In this document: positions 13,242 to 13,273 of the stretch, piece by piece
How positions within the stretch are numbered: the stretch's first letter is position 1
Layout: every line of letters begins with the position of its first letter
Assembly (NCBI GenBank): GCA_040381935.1
Contig: JBEIGJ010000053.1
Span: forward strand, 1 to 13,273
Reading direction: 5' to 3'
DNA: 13,273 nucleotides
From: Casp-actino8 sp040381935
Lineage (GTDB): Bacteria > Actinomycetota > Acidimicrobiia > Acidimicrobiales > Ilumatobacteraceae
Program-made: the position numbers and the translations under genes
The notes under the pieces: generated by a model
What the model was told of the DNA's origin: nothing
The model's database searches: none
The model's input: only the letters and a program-made list of their open reading frames with translations

Positions 13242-13273
13242 ATGCGAATTGGAATTCTCGGTGGAACCGGGCC
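13242..13273 (+). CDS. npdG: Rossmann-fold protein start, probably F420-dependent NADP reductase (partial)
   Basis: Ten complete codons are present before the window ends, reading MRIGILGGTG, with CC following for a probable Pro. This is a dinucleotide-binding G-x-G-G-T-G start. The exact pattern M-(R/K)-I-G-I-L-G-G-T-G is typical of the F420H2:NADP+ oxidoreductase family, which moves hydride between coenzyme F420 and NADP. Other Rossmann proteins such as nucleoside-diphosphate-sugar or prephenate dehydrogenase-like proteins can start similarly. The gene diverges from fabI with 70 bp between the starts. The gene start is likely; the product name rests on ten residues. Confidence 0.55.
   Translation, partial: MRIGILGGTG

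Noticed and set aside
1..13273. Mobile element, prophage, CRISPR array, tRNA or defence island
   Set aside because: I saw no transposase, integrase, long terminal inverted repeats, regularly spaced repeat-spacer units, tRNA-like folds or defence-type domains. The gene content is chromosomal housekeeping and metabolism.

Overview
The window looks like chromosomal core DNA of a moderately GC-rich actinobacterium. The class Acidimicrobiia or a close relative fits best (inference). Pointers are a bacterial proteasome activator (Bpa) gene, an InhA-type enoyl-ACP reductase, a DnaE1-type polymerase with an intact PHP exonuclease site, a probable F420-dependent NADP reductase start, and several starts without a Shine-Dalgarno sequence that look leaderless. 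I see no tRNA, rRNA, CRISPR array, insertion sequence, phage gene or defence island.

Left part (1-6334): the last codons of efp, then nusB behind a run of four 11-bp tandem repeats. A convergent Rrf2-family regulator follows on the minus strand. Divergent from it is a plus-strand series: an alkaline-phosphatase-superfamily hydrolase, the proteasome activator bpa, and dnaE, which has a TTG start and a strong ribosome binding site.

Middle part (6335-9671, plus strand): an unrecognised protein with GNAT-like features overlaps a nitroreductase-family gene by 14 bp. After a 200-bp gene-free stretch come a DUF35 Zn-ribbon/OB-fold protein and an SCP2-type thiolase, a pair known to work together in acyl-CoA metabolism. 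A perfect 15-bp hairpin lies between the thiolase and the convergent minus-strand genes.

Right part (9766-13171, minus strand): fabI, then a DUF255 thioredoxin-domain protein (YyaL/SPATA20 family), then a small unrecognised lipoprotein, probably one co-directional unit with a hairpin- and repeat-rich junction before the lipoprotein. At the far right the first codons of a Rossmann-fold protein, probably F420-dependent NADP reductase (npdG), diverge from fabI.

Most genes are housekeeping and no clearly new multi-gene system stands out. The points most worth a second look are the Bpa gene with its Gly-Thr-Tyr-Leu tail, the Rrf2 protein lacking one of the three usual cluster cysteines, the tandem repeats before nusB, the leaderless-type promoters of rrf2 and fabI, the unrecognised proteins at 6437 and 9766, and the repeats around 10321-10370.
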